From NCBI GenBank assembly GCA_947177005.1, contig CAMWSZ010000104.1:1-8747 (forward strand): DNA of 8,747 bases, in the 5' to 3' direction. Source of the DNA: an uncultured Clostridia bacterium. GTDB lineage: Bacteria; Bacillota; Clostridia; Oscillospirales; Oscillospiraceae. The notes under the pieces were generated by a model that was given only the letters and a program-made list of their open reading frames with translations, searched no databases and was not told where the DNA came from. Shown piece by piece: positions 1 through 5,803 of the stretch. The first letter of the stretch is position 1; each line of letters opens with the position of its first letter. A program made the translations under genes and the position numbers.

Positions 1-150
1 CTGGCATTCTGTGCGGTATTCCCTGCACCACGTCGAGATGCTGGCTTTCGATACCACATACTCTGCCGTGATGCTCTTGCAGGTTCGTCCCTCTTCCTCA
101 TGCAGGCGGACGATTTTCTTTTTGAACTCCGGTGTGTAACTTTGTGACAT
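1..150 (-). CDS. IS3-family transposase OrfA, N-terminal 50 residues (gene runs off the window)
   Basis: The frame opens with ATG at 148-150, after a good ribosome site (AAAGAGGT about 8 nt upstream), and is open to the window edge. It begins MSQSYTPEFKKKIVRLHEEE and continues through a helix-turn-helix (SITAEYVVSKASISTW, residues 26-41) to REYRTECQ. This is the standard start of the OrfA helix-turn-helix subunit of IS3-family transposases, which binds the IS ends and is normally joined to the DDE subunit OrfB by programmed frameshifting. OrfB and the rest of the element lie beyond base 1. The usual Gly in 'EYGVS' is Val here, a minor change. Family call is secure; the IS3 subgroup is not determinable from 50 residues. 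Confidence 0.9.
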   Translation of the reverse strand, partial: MSQSYTPEFKKKIVRLHEEEGRTCKSITAEYVVSKASISTWCREYRTECQ

Positions 151-245
151 AATGTGTACCTCTTTCTTTGTTCCGTTGATTATACATCACTAGCCACTCC
201 TGTTACAACTCTATTATAGCACAACACACCTGACAATACTGTACA
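1..245 (-). mobile_element. End of an IS3-family insertion sequence, proposed outer boundary near 245
   Basis: The leader of orfA should contain the terminal repeat and the transposase promoter. On the minus strand a TGTACAG motif begins at 245, followed by an extended -10 (TGCTATAAT, -10 hexamer at 213-218) and then the orfA ribosome site. IS3-family ends typically start with TG, and some IS150-group ends start TGTAC, so 245 is a reasonable outer end. The other terminal repeat is outside the window, so the boundary is inference; an alternative end would be TGTAACAGG at about 206. Confidence 0.45.
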
Positions 246-1453
246 TCTTTTATAGGCTTCAAACCATAATAAGCCAAAGGAGCCCTATTATACATGTCTT
301 CGGATGTATTTTTCACCCAACATAGGCCATCAGGTTCAAATTTTGTACCTAAAATATCTATCCAAGTATCTACATATGGTATTCCGTCATTCTCATCTTC
401 GTCCGCAAACGGACTCGGCAATAGTTCTCCTTCTCGCACAAATTGAAGTCCGTATTCCTCGCCCTCATACATGATAGTATATCTACTATTACCGCTTAGA
501 TTTTTTACAAGAGAACCAACACAATCCCTGCTTACAAGGGTTTCTGTAGGAGTTCCCCCATCATCGGGATAATGGATATTCCACTCTTCACCTGTGCAGA
601 CAATACGATCAGACACACACTCCCCTTTTAGCCGCAGTTCAAACATATCAGCCGCACCACCAGCCCCCTGAATAAAAACATTATATCCAACGTCGGTCGG
701 TGCCACGGTCATATGTGTCCTTCCTCCGATTTCATCCCAATTTCCAATCCAAAACTCATCGTATACAAACGATGGTTCATTGCTTATAGGCTGTTTCTGA
801 CTTAATGCGGGGGATGTACTTTGGTCAAACTGATTGATAAAATATTGAATCCGCATCCCAATCTCGCCTGTTGAGGAATTGGAAACCGCTGACGCTTCCG
901 CTATTATGTAAATTTCTCTGTCACTTGTCCAATCCAGGCTGGATTCAAATTTAGAGTTTAGACCGCGCAAATCTTTCACATTCAGCCTAAAATAGTCATA
1001 GTATTTATTATCCAACTCGCTTTCGACTTCGCTGATATAGTCTAGCTCCACACATTCTGATTCGGAGTTGAACCAATCGTCTTCCAGACACTTTTTGACC
1101 AGTTTCCACGTAACGCCGTCTTCCTTTATGATACTTGAGAATTTTTCAAAAACACCCTTCTCATAGACTATCAACACAGCATTTCCAAGTGCTACAGGTG
1201 ATTCTTTTTCTTCCCGGTCAATATATGTAATGTCCCCGCTTACGACATTGCCGCTTAAAATTAAAAATTCCTCTGCATTAAATTCCCGATAAAGTGCGGT
1301 ATCAGGCTCTTGGATACTTTGACTTTCACCTGGTTGTGTTTTGCTTTCACTGGATTCTGGTTCCGTTTGTCCACCGCACCCGGATAGCCCCAGCAATAGG
1401 CAACCAGAAAGGACAAAAGCCATCACTTTTTGAAGTACATCATGATATTTCAT
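203..1453 (-). CDS. Putative lipoprotein of unknown function, C-terminus possibly altered by an IS
   Basis: The start is ATG at 1451-1453, chosen because AGGAGGT lies 8 nt upstream; an in-frame ATG 48 nt earlier overlaps the -10 region of the promoter and is unlikely. The 416-residue product starts with a lipoprotein signal: MKYHDVLQK, a hydrophobic run, and the lipobox LSGC with Cys26 as the lipidated residue. A Ser/Glu/Gln-rich linker (about 29-55) would tether a globular domain outside the membrane. The C-terminal half contains WIGNWDEIGGRTHMTV and a strand-rich stretch with paired cysteines, suggesting an extracytoplasmic beta domain, but I recognise no family. The last residues (DVQYCQVCCAIIEL) are oddly Cys-rich and may be encoded by the adjacent IS end, so the native C-terminus could be missing. 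Transcribed divergently from the XRE gene. Confidence 0.8.
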   Translation of the reverse strand: MKYHDVLQKVMAFVLSGCLLLGLSGCGGQTEPESSESKTQPGESQSIQEPDTALYREFNAEEFLILSGNVVSGDITYIDREEKESPVALGNAVLIVYEKGVFEKFSSIIKEDGVTWKLVKKCLEDDWFNSESECVELDYISEVESELDNKYYDYFRLNVKDLRGLNSKFESSLDWTSDREIYIIAEASAVSNSSTGEIGMRIQYFINQFDQSTSPALSQKQPISNEPSFVYDEFWIGNWDEIGGRTHMTVAPTDVGYNVFIQGAGGAADMFELRLKGECVSDRIVCTGEEWNIHYPDDGGTPTETLVSRDCVGSLVKNLSGNSRYTIMYEGEEYGLQFVREGELLPSPFADEDENDGIPYVDTWIDILGTKFEPDGLCWVKNTSEDMYNRAPLAYYGLKPIKDVQYCQVCCAIIEL

Positions 1454-1491
1454 CTCTTTACCTCCTGTATCTAGCGTAGGATGATAGGGCC

Positions 1492-1520
1492 AGTATATCA
1501 TATCAATAGTCCTTAGTCAA
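1492..1520 (-). promoter_or_regulatory. Sigma-A-type promoter of the lipoprotein gene
   Basis: On the minus strand, TTGACT (1515-1520) and TATACT (1492-1497) are separated by exactly 17 nt. TG sits one base before the -10, giving an extended -10. Transcription would start near 1485, about 30 nt upstream of the lipoprotein ATG. The -35 is embedded in the GTGTTGAC motif shared with two other sites nearby, so it is a likely target of the XRE regulator. Confidence 0.75.
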
Positions 1521-1533
1521 CACTTAAAGCGAA

Positions 1534-1559
1534 TTGATAAATCACCTATAGCGTATAAT
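1534..1559 (+). promoter_or_regulatory. Possible promoter of the XRE regulator gene
   Basis: A consensus TATAAT lies at 1554-1559, about 33 nt upstream of the regulator's ATG. The best -35 match is TTGATA at 1534-1539, but the spacer is only 14 nt, shorter than the usual 16-18. The -10 is convincing, the -35 is not; the promoter may be weak or activator-dependent. Confidence 0.4.
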
Positions 1560-1583
1560 AGGCGGATACCATGTACCAAAGGA

Positions 1584-1591
1584 GTGTTGAC
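1584..1591. promoter_or_regulatory. Candidate operator GTGTTGAC, one of three copies
   Basis: GTGTTGAC at 1584-1591 lies between the ribosome site and the ATG of the XRE gene. The same 8-mer in the opposite orientation (GTCAACAC) occurs at 1516-1523, over the lipoprotein -35, and at 2184-2191, over the -35 of the small gene ending at 1913. AGTCAACACT at 1515-1524 and AGTGTTGACC at 1583-1592 form a 9/10 inverted repeat. Placement over start signals of all three local genes fits autorepression and co-regulation by the XRE protein; this is inference from position and repetition. Confidence 0.45.
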
Positions 1592-1592
1592 C

Positions 1593-1889
1593 ATGATTCA
1601 AGGCTTACCAGAAAGATTGTCAGAACTTAGAACACAGCACGGACTGTCTCAAAAGGCTGTAGCGGACAGGCTGCAACTCTCACCGTCAATCGTTTCCGGT
1701 TACGAAACAGGAGAACGAACGCCAAGCACAGAAGTTCTGTTAAAACTTTCTGCTTTGTACCGTTGTTCGGCAGATTATCTATTAGGGATAGATCAATCTG
1801 TCCCTGCTCCCGTACTTGATGTAACGGGGCTTTCTGCGGAACAAATTCAAGCTCTGCAAACGCTGATAAATACGATAAGGCATGAATGA
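1593..1889 (+). CDS. XRE/Cro-CI family helix-turn-helix transcriptional regulator
   Basis: The start is ATG at 1593, with AAAGGAG 8 nt upstream; an in-frame GTG at 1584 lies inside the ribosome site and is rejected. The 98-residue protein has an N-terminal HTH_3 domain (about 5-60): LPERLSELRTQHGLSQKAVA, the recognition region LSPSIVSGYETGERTPS, then VLLKLSALYRCSADYLLGID. That order is typical of small phage- and ICE-type repressors of the SinR/ImmR sort. The short C-terminal tail (about 61-98) has a helix (LSAEQIQALQTLINTIRHE) that could dimerise. It is divergent from the lipoprotein gene and convergent with the small gene at 1913-2131. A shared GTGTTGAC motif at all three start regions suggests it controls them and itself. 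Family call is firm; targets are inferred. Confidence 0.92.
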   Translation: MIQGLPERLSELRTQHGLSQKAVADRLQLSPSIVSGYETGERTPSTEVLLKLSALYRCSADYLLGIDQSVPAPVLDVTGLSAEQIQALQTLINTIRHE

Positions 1890-1917
1890 CAGTATGATAC
1901 TTCATTCATGCCTTATC
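1874..1917. terminator. Shared hairpin between convergent genes, perfect 16-bp stem
   Basis: GATAAGGCATGAATGA (1874-1889) is exactly complementary to 1902-1917, with a 12-nt loop that is itself nearly palindromic (AGTATGATACT). The stem contains the TGA of the XRE gene (1887-1889) in one arm and the stop of the opposing small gene (1913-1915) in the other. Its position suggests a bidirectional terminator, but neither side carries a clean T-run, so strong intrinsic termination is not assured. Confidence 0.65.
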
Positions 1918-2131
1918 CTGCTTCATGTTTGGTTTTGAGTGCGTTGCTGATGTTCTGCTGAATATAACCAAGACCCATGCTGATCGTCTTTAGGCTTGCT
2001 GTTACTTGCGGCTCCATGCGCTCCCGCTCCAATCCCATGCACATAGTATCCACCGTTAGGGACAGGGCCTTTAGGTCTGCGGCTGTCTTTTCTAAAATAT
2101 CCTTTAAGGCTTGTTCCCGTTCGCCGCTCAT
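1913..2131 (-). CDS. Small helical protein of unknown function (72 residues)
   Basis: The start is ATG at 2129-2131, following a G-rich ribosome site (AAGGGGGGGTG). An upstream in-frame ATG at 2170 is excluded because it would overlap the -10 box. The product begins MSGEREQALKDILEKTAADL and is almost entirely helix-forming, with Met- and Leu-rich heptad-like spacing through VDTMCMGLERERMEPQV and ISMGLGYIQQNISNALK. There is no signal peptide or membrane segment. I recognise no family; small helical proteins of this kind next to an XRE gene are common in mobile elements, where some serve as regulators or antitoxin-like partners, but nothing here proves that. Convergent with the XRE gene through a shared hairpin. 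Confidence 0.6.
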   Translation of the reverse strand: MSGEREQALKDILEKTAADLKALSLTVDTMCMGLERERMEPQVTASLKTISMGLGYIQQNISNALKTKHEAG

Positions 2132-2158
2132 TTTTTCACCCCCCCTTTTCAGCGAATA

Positions 2159-2188
2159 ATTGTACTCCATAGGTCAAGGTGAAGTCAA
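2159..2188 (-). promoter_or_regulatory. Promoter of the 72-residue gene
   Basis: On the minus strand, TTGACT (2183-2188) and TACAAT (2159-2164) are separated by 18 nt, with the ATG about 28 nt beyond the -10. The -35 lies inside GTGTTGACT, identical over 9 nt to the -35 region of the lipoprotein promoter. Confidence 0.65.
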
Positions 2189-2247
2189 CACGCATTACTT
2201 AAAAACAATACGAATTTTTTCAAAATCCTGCTAGATTAAGGACTTGC

Positions 2248-2268
2248 CGTACTCTAATAAAAATTGCT
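2248..2268. repeat. 21-nt direct repeat, copy 1
   Basis: This copy matches 2314-2334 at 20 of 21 positions (only C versus T at the sixth base); both contain CTAATAAAAATTGCT. The copies are 66 nt apart start to start, in DNA with no gene. They could be protein-binding sites or remnants of a duplication; the function is unknown. Confidence 0.7.
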
Positions 2269-2313
2269 TGTTTTAGGATATAACTAGCAAAGTTCTGCCT
2301 GAATTTTTATTTT

Positions 2314-2334
2314 CGTACCCTAATAAAAATTGCT
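2314..2334. repeat. 21-nt direct repeat, copy 2
   Basis: Second copy of the repeat at 2248-2268. It is also partly involved in an AT-only inverted repeat: AATTTTTATT at 2302-2311 against AATAAAAATT at 2322-2331. Confidence 0.7.
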
Positions 2335-2389
2335 GCGACTGGACAAGGACCGTATTACCCATTCCCTCGTTAATGGCACTTGTCGAAGC

Positions 2390-2425
2390 AAAACGCTCTG
2401 TAGGAAATCCCCTACAGAGCGTTTT
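2390..2425. terminator. Strong bidirectional intrinsic terminator hairpin
   Basis: AAAACGCTCTGTAGG (2390-2404) pairs perfectly with 2411-2425 around a 6-nt loop, giving a 15-bp stem with A-tract and T-tract at its two ends, so it can work on either strand. It is the first good terminator downstream of the caspase-like gene, about 250 nt past its stop. Just upstream, GACAAG (2342-2347) and CTTGTC (2379-2384), enclosing CCATT/AATGG, could add a second nested hairpin, so a short structured RNA ending here is also possible. Confidence 0.75.
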
Positions 2426-2438
2426 ATCTGCTCAAAAA

Positions 2439-2644
2439 GCAACCAAATTGCAACCAGAAACCGGCTCGCAATTCCGGAAACCCTTGTGGCACAACACTTT
2501 CCCGTTCCGGAATACTATTCCCACTCGCTCCCGTCAGGCTTGTTCTAAACAGTTTTGCTTATGGGATTTGGCTCTGATTATTTACATTGCTTTCATTATC
2601 TAGATAGTTTGGGCAATCTGATTTTCTGTTGCCATCTGGTTGCC
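2439..2644. other. Possible integration (att) region with guaA-like core; rest of gap 2171-2671 non-coding
   Basis: No credible gene is present in 2171-2671. CTATTCCCACTCG at 2515-2527 is the reverse complement of the codons that usually end guaA (Glu-Trp-Glu-stop), a known insertion point for genomic islands. Only this short stretch matches; the upstream codons are not GuaA. Two TTCCGGAA palindromes (2472-2479 and 2505-2512) lie 33 bp apart beside it. Related GCAACC-containing repeats flank it in inverted orientation (2439-2460 on plus, 2623-2643 on minus), like arm-type integrase sites. No integrase gene is in the window, so the att assignment is inference. Confidence 0.3.
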
Positions 2645-2671
2645 ACGAACAATTTACTTCATGTGATATTG

Positions 2672-4501
2672 CTATTCGCAAGAAAATGATTGTTTTAAGC
2701 TAAGAATATCACCTCTCAATAAAATTGCGTGTTCGTTCAAATATTTAAGCAGGTCCTGATGTAAACTTACGGAACTAGTTAAGTAAAAATCAAGTATTCC
2801 GGGATACTTATTATCAAAATGCGTGGTAAAATAAAGTTCATCAATATAGTCACTATGTAATGATAATTCTCGGTAAAACTCAATCGCCGTTCTTCTGACC
2901 CACGGATGTTCATCGTTTAATCCCCATTTTAAGGAATCAGAAAAGTACAAATATTCTTTTTCTTTGTTAAAATATGAAAATAATGCCATCTTCCTCTCTG
3001 CATTTTTTACACAACAAAAATGTTCCAACTCTTCCATTACCCGCTTTCGCCCATATTGTTCAAGATAGGGCTTAAGATTAAGGGAAATTTGATCTCTCCA
3101 ATTGCCATAAAGTGCTGAGAGCAAAAATTTTGTCTGTGTATTTTCAGGTAGTCGTCCCCTTGTTGCTGCACTGTAAACGCACTCCTCAAGCTTAGTTTTC
3201 CCATTCTTTTCCTGTCGACATCTTTCTGCTACTAACTCCTCATAAAAAGGGTGATTACGTAAACAAAGATATGTTTCAAGCCCATTATCAAACAACCTAT
3301 ACATTTTGCATATTTCAATCATGCCCCATGCACTTAATGCTAAAGACGTGTTTAAAAAGATGGTCCAGTCAGTTTCCGCACTATCTGCTGCGTAAAGAGC
3401 AGCCAACCACACTGCATCAATTCGCTGTATTTTTTGCGTCTCCACAAGGTAGAGAACATATTTACATAAATCCGAATTCTCCCGAATCAAATACCTTAAC
3501 CCAATCAGTGCAATGCATTGTTCTTGCCAGTAATTAGACTCTAACAGCTTATGCAATAAATCGTAAATTGGTTGGTACGATATGTGGTTTGCAAGTGTAC
3601 TACCAATCGCTCTTCGAACTAACCAACTCGCTTCAGGGGCTAATTTGTGACCATACCTATCTTCAATATCAAAGTACATCTCACAGATATCATGAACTTG
3701 GCAATTTGACAAATTACTTAGCGAGTACCACATAGCCTCCCTAGATAACATATTGCTTTGAGCAATTTTTCGCGCAAATGTTACCGGAAGATATTTGTCA
3801 AAGCCATCATCGGATGGAGAATTCCGAAATAATAAATCGACTTGCCGTGCGGCTCCACGATTAACATAGGCGTGTGGATAACCATTACTTTGCGTTTTTT
3901 TAAGAAGCGCATCTAATGAAAATGTTTCGCCGCCGCGATGGATTTCATAAATGCTTTTGCACAGCGCGGTAGTAAAATTGCTGCCAGTTTCGCCAAAAAA
4001 CGCAGGCTCACAGGATCCTCCTGCAGTCAGAATCGATATTTCCGGACCATTGTCCTCATTATTTGCAATAGGAAGAGCCGACCCGGAACTACAGCAGTCC
4101 AATATGATCAGCAATTTAATCGTCTTCTTCTTGCTGAAAACCTGCGCAAATTGATCTACAGTAAATATGTCATCGGTGCCGGTTCGCCTGCCCGTATAAC
4201 TGGGGAACTGCAATTCAAATGTTTTTCCATCAGATGTTGCGTGACCACTGAAATATACCACCAAAATAGAATCAGATACGTCTGGGTCAATCGTCAGGAC
4301 ATCAGAGACAACCTGCAGGAGGGAACGGAAATCCTCGCTATGGATGTTTGAGACGCAAACACTCAGATGGTGATTGAATTCTGCCCCCATAGCCGTCTGA
4401 AACGCGTCATAGATATTTTTCGCATCGCACTTTGCGCAAGGAATCGGTTCAAGATTGCGATGCTCATATTCCGAAATACCTACAGAAATGCAGCTCAGCA
4501 T
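2672..4501 (-). CDS. Caspase-like (peptidase C14/metacaspase-type) protein with helical HEAT-like C-terminus
   Basis: The start is ATG at 4499-4501, because AGGGAG lies 8 nt upstream; an in-frame GTG at 4510 abuts that site and overlaps the previous stop (GTGA). The 609-residue product opens with MLSCISVGISEYEH, the usual first strand of a caspase-like fold. The catalytic pair is visible: His87 in VVYFSGHA and Cys137 in LIILDCCSSGSA. It continues with ILTAGGSCEPAFFGETGSNF (about 157-176), typical of the C14 fold. From about 240 the rest is alpha-helical with HEAT/ARM-like units (SWLVRRAIGSTLANH, HPWVRRTAIEFYRELS). That region probably senses a signal or binds partners, and the protease would cleave cellular proteins. 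It is the last gene of the four-gene operon. Protease class is well supported; substrate and trigger are unknown. Confidence 0.9.
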   Translation of the reverse strand: MLSCISVGISEYEHRNLEPIPCAKCDAKNIYDAFQTAMGAEFNHHLSVCVSNIHSEDFRSLLQVVSDVLTIDPDVSDSILVVYFSGHATSDGKTFELQFPSYTGRRTGTDDIFTVDQFAQVFSKKKTIKLLIILDCCSSGSALPIANNEDNGPEISILTAGGSCEPAFFGETGSNFTTALCKSIYEIHRGGETFSLDALLKKTQSNGYPHAYVNRGAARQVDLLFRNSPSDDGFDKYLPVTFARKIAQSNMLSREAMWYSLSNLSNCQVHDICEMYFDIEDRYGHKLAPEASWLVRRAIGSTLANHISYQPIYDLLHKLLESNYWQEQCIALIGLRYLIRENSDLCKYVLYLVETQKIQRIDAVWLAALYAADSAETDWTIFLNTSLALSAWGMIEICKMYRLFDNGLETYLCLRNHPFYEELVAERCRQEKNGKTKLEECVYSAATRGRLPENTQTKFLLSALYGNWRDQISLNLKPYLEQYGRKRVMEELEHFCCVKNAERKMALFSYFNKEKEYLYFSDSLKWGLNDEHPWVRRTAIEFYRELSLHSDYIDELYFTTHFDNKYPGILDFYLTSSVSLHQDLLKYLNEHAILLRGDILSLKQSFSCE

Positions 4502-4506
4502 ATTCT

Positions 4507-4899
4507 TCACTCCCTGGGCTTGTTTTCCGTCCCAGACTTTCGTACCATGATCATCCCATTTTCTTCGTATATGGTCACTTTATATACGGTGGTTTCCAAA
4601 CCATCGCCTAATTCTACCGCGACCTCCCACTCATATCCGTCCGTTTTTTTATGTTTTGCGTAAACGCTTTTCAGAAATCCGATAATCAGCCCGGAAACGA
4701 CATTGATGGCAACATTAAGTAAAAAACTTGCACCGAAAGAAATGATGCCTTTCTCTTCCGCGGATGCGGTATGCTCCTCATTCAGTAACTGAACCCCGTC
4801 ATAACGAGCAAATTGACCTTTGAAATCGTCAAACATATTGGACGAAACAATATCCTGGTTTAGGCTTTGAATCTTAAGAATTTTTTGGTTTTCCATCAT
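4507..4899 (-). CDS. Small single-span membrane protein, likely partner of the caspase-like protein
   Basis: The start ATG at 4897-4899 has AAAGGAG 7 nt upstream; a second ATG follows immediately. The gene overlaps the end of the radical SAM gene by 26 nt, and its stop lies 5 nt before the caspase ATG. The 130-residue protein has an acidic, polar N-terminus, one hydrophobic helix (about 51-80, FLLNVAINVVSGLIIGFL), a basic flank (AKHKK), then a strand-rich C-terminal domain (WEVAVELGDG, TTVYKVTIYE, GMIMVRKSG). The basic flank suggests a cytoplasmic C-terminal domain. I recognise no named family. Short one-helix proteins directly upstream of caspase- or trypsin-like effectors are described in predicted bacterial conflict systems as constant effector-associated components; this fits by architecture only. 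It may anchor or regulate the protease at the membrane. Confidence 0.8.
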   Translation of the reverse strand: MMENQKILKIQSLNQDIVSSNMFDDFKGQFARYDGVQLLNEEHTASAEEKGIISFGASFLLNVAINVVSGLIIGFLKSVYAKHKKTDGYEWEVAVELGDGLETTVYKVTIYEENGMIMVRKSGTENKPRE

Positions 4900-5803
4900 T
4901 TGTATGCTCCTTTATGATTTCTATATATGTTTGCCGTGTTGCTTTGACGGCGCTTGAGATGGCAGGCAATTGATCTTCACGCAATAGAATCTTTGTGTCG
5001 TATGTGTCGTTATTATGAGAATAGTAGAGATACCCGTCGGGATACAGTGCCCAGTAGGAACCATAATCGTTATTCACTCTGCGAATAATTTGAATCCCGC
5101 TTTCTCTCATCAGGGAAACGCATTTTTTGTAGGATTGCTCATATTCCTCTCTTGAAACAGTCAAACTGTCAAACATAACTGTTTTATTGATAGGAAATGG
5201 CTCGATAAGGCACCATTCAAGCGGATGAATAGAGCCAATCACTTCGCATAATTCATCGCATATACGCTCGTCAGCGCTTTCTTTTGTTAATACGGTATTA
5301 ATTCGGACATTTGGCGCTTTATGCTGATGAAGCAGCGAACAGAATTGCTCAAATCCCTCATACGCACGATTACTCCCTCTCAATTTATTGTGAATATTCT
5401 TTGATCCGTCAAGCGAAACAATAATGCGCGAAAAAAGATTATGGTGTTTTGCGACCCATTTAGCGGTTTCAGGTTCCCCTACCCCGCTAGTCGTAATCGT
5501 TACCGCAATAGACTGTAACGCACACTGCTCTACCAAAGTTGGCAGATGCGCATATAAGAGTGGCTCTCCACCAGAGATGTCAATTTTCTGAACTCCAAGC
5601 CGTTGCAATAGCAGTATATAAGGTTGGATGTCCTTAAAAAGCACCTCTGAGCGACATCTTCTCATTTTCTTTGTGAAACAAATCCCACAGTCAAGCATAC
5701 ATTTGTCCGTAATGTGCCACATCACTTGTCCTAGGAATGTGGTATTTTGTGAAGTTCCTGTAAATGAATTTGTTACAGCATCATACGTATAAATCATATT
5801 CAT
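4874..5803 (-). CDS. Radical SAM enzyme, MoaA/viperin-like
   Basis: The product has 309 residues. The 4Fe-4S motif CX3CX2C is Cys35, Cys39 and Cys42 in WHITDKCMLDCGICF. SGGEP (77-81) binds the S-adenosylmethionine amino group. Further core strands are VTITTSG (101-107), IIVSLDGS (127-134) and VRINTV (166-171). There is no C-terminal cysteine cluster, so it is not a SPASM or twitch enzyme of the usual kind. Order and spacing partly recall viperin: CGICF versus CGFCF, a Pro-x-x-Trp segment (HPLEW, 193-197) and NNDYGSYWALYPDGYLYY late in the protein. However, the viperin Ser-Asn-Gly-Ser motif is absent and the LDGS...LRG segment is MoaA-like. It overlaps the kinase gene by 23 nt with a weak ribosome site (AGG about 15 nt upstream), implying translational coupling. 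Met3 (5797) is an alternative start. Substrate unknown; the kinase neighbour suggests a nucleotide. Confidence 0.9.
   Translation of the reverse strand: MNMIYTYDAVTNSFTGTSQNTTFLGQVMWHITDKCMLDCGICFTKKMRRCRSEVLFKDIQPYILLLQRLGVQKIDISGGEPLLYAHLPTLVEQCALQSIAVTITTSGVGEPETAKWVAKHHNLFSRIIVSLDGSKNIHNKLRGSNRAYEGFEQFCSLLHQHKAPNVRINTVLTKESADERICDELCEVIGSIHPLEWCLIEPFPINKTVMFDSLTVSREEYEQSYKKCVSLMRESGIQIIRRVNNDYGSYWALYPDGYLYYSHNNDTYDTKILLREDQLPAISSAVKATRQTYIEIIKEHTNDGKPKNS

Noticed and set aside
2515..2527. A true guaA gene end
   Set aside because: Only the final Glu-Trp-Glu-stop codons match; the preceding codons are not GuaA and a stop follows soon upstream in that frame.
2330..2603. Plus-strand frames of 72 and 76 codons in the gap
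   Set aside because: They span the terminator hairpin, lack ribosome sites and have no recognisable protein pattern.
4625..4632. Second TCCCACTC as a partner att site
   Set aside because: It encodes Glu-Trp-Glu inside the membrane-protein gene and only 8 nt match; coincidence is likely.
3938..4663. Long plus-strand frames opposite the caspase and membrane-protein genes
   Set aside because: They are antisense to genes with intact motifs and have no ribosome site or recognisable product.
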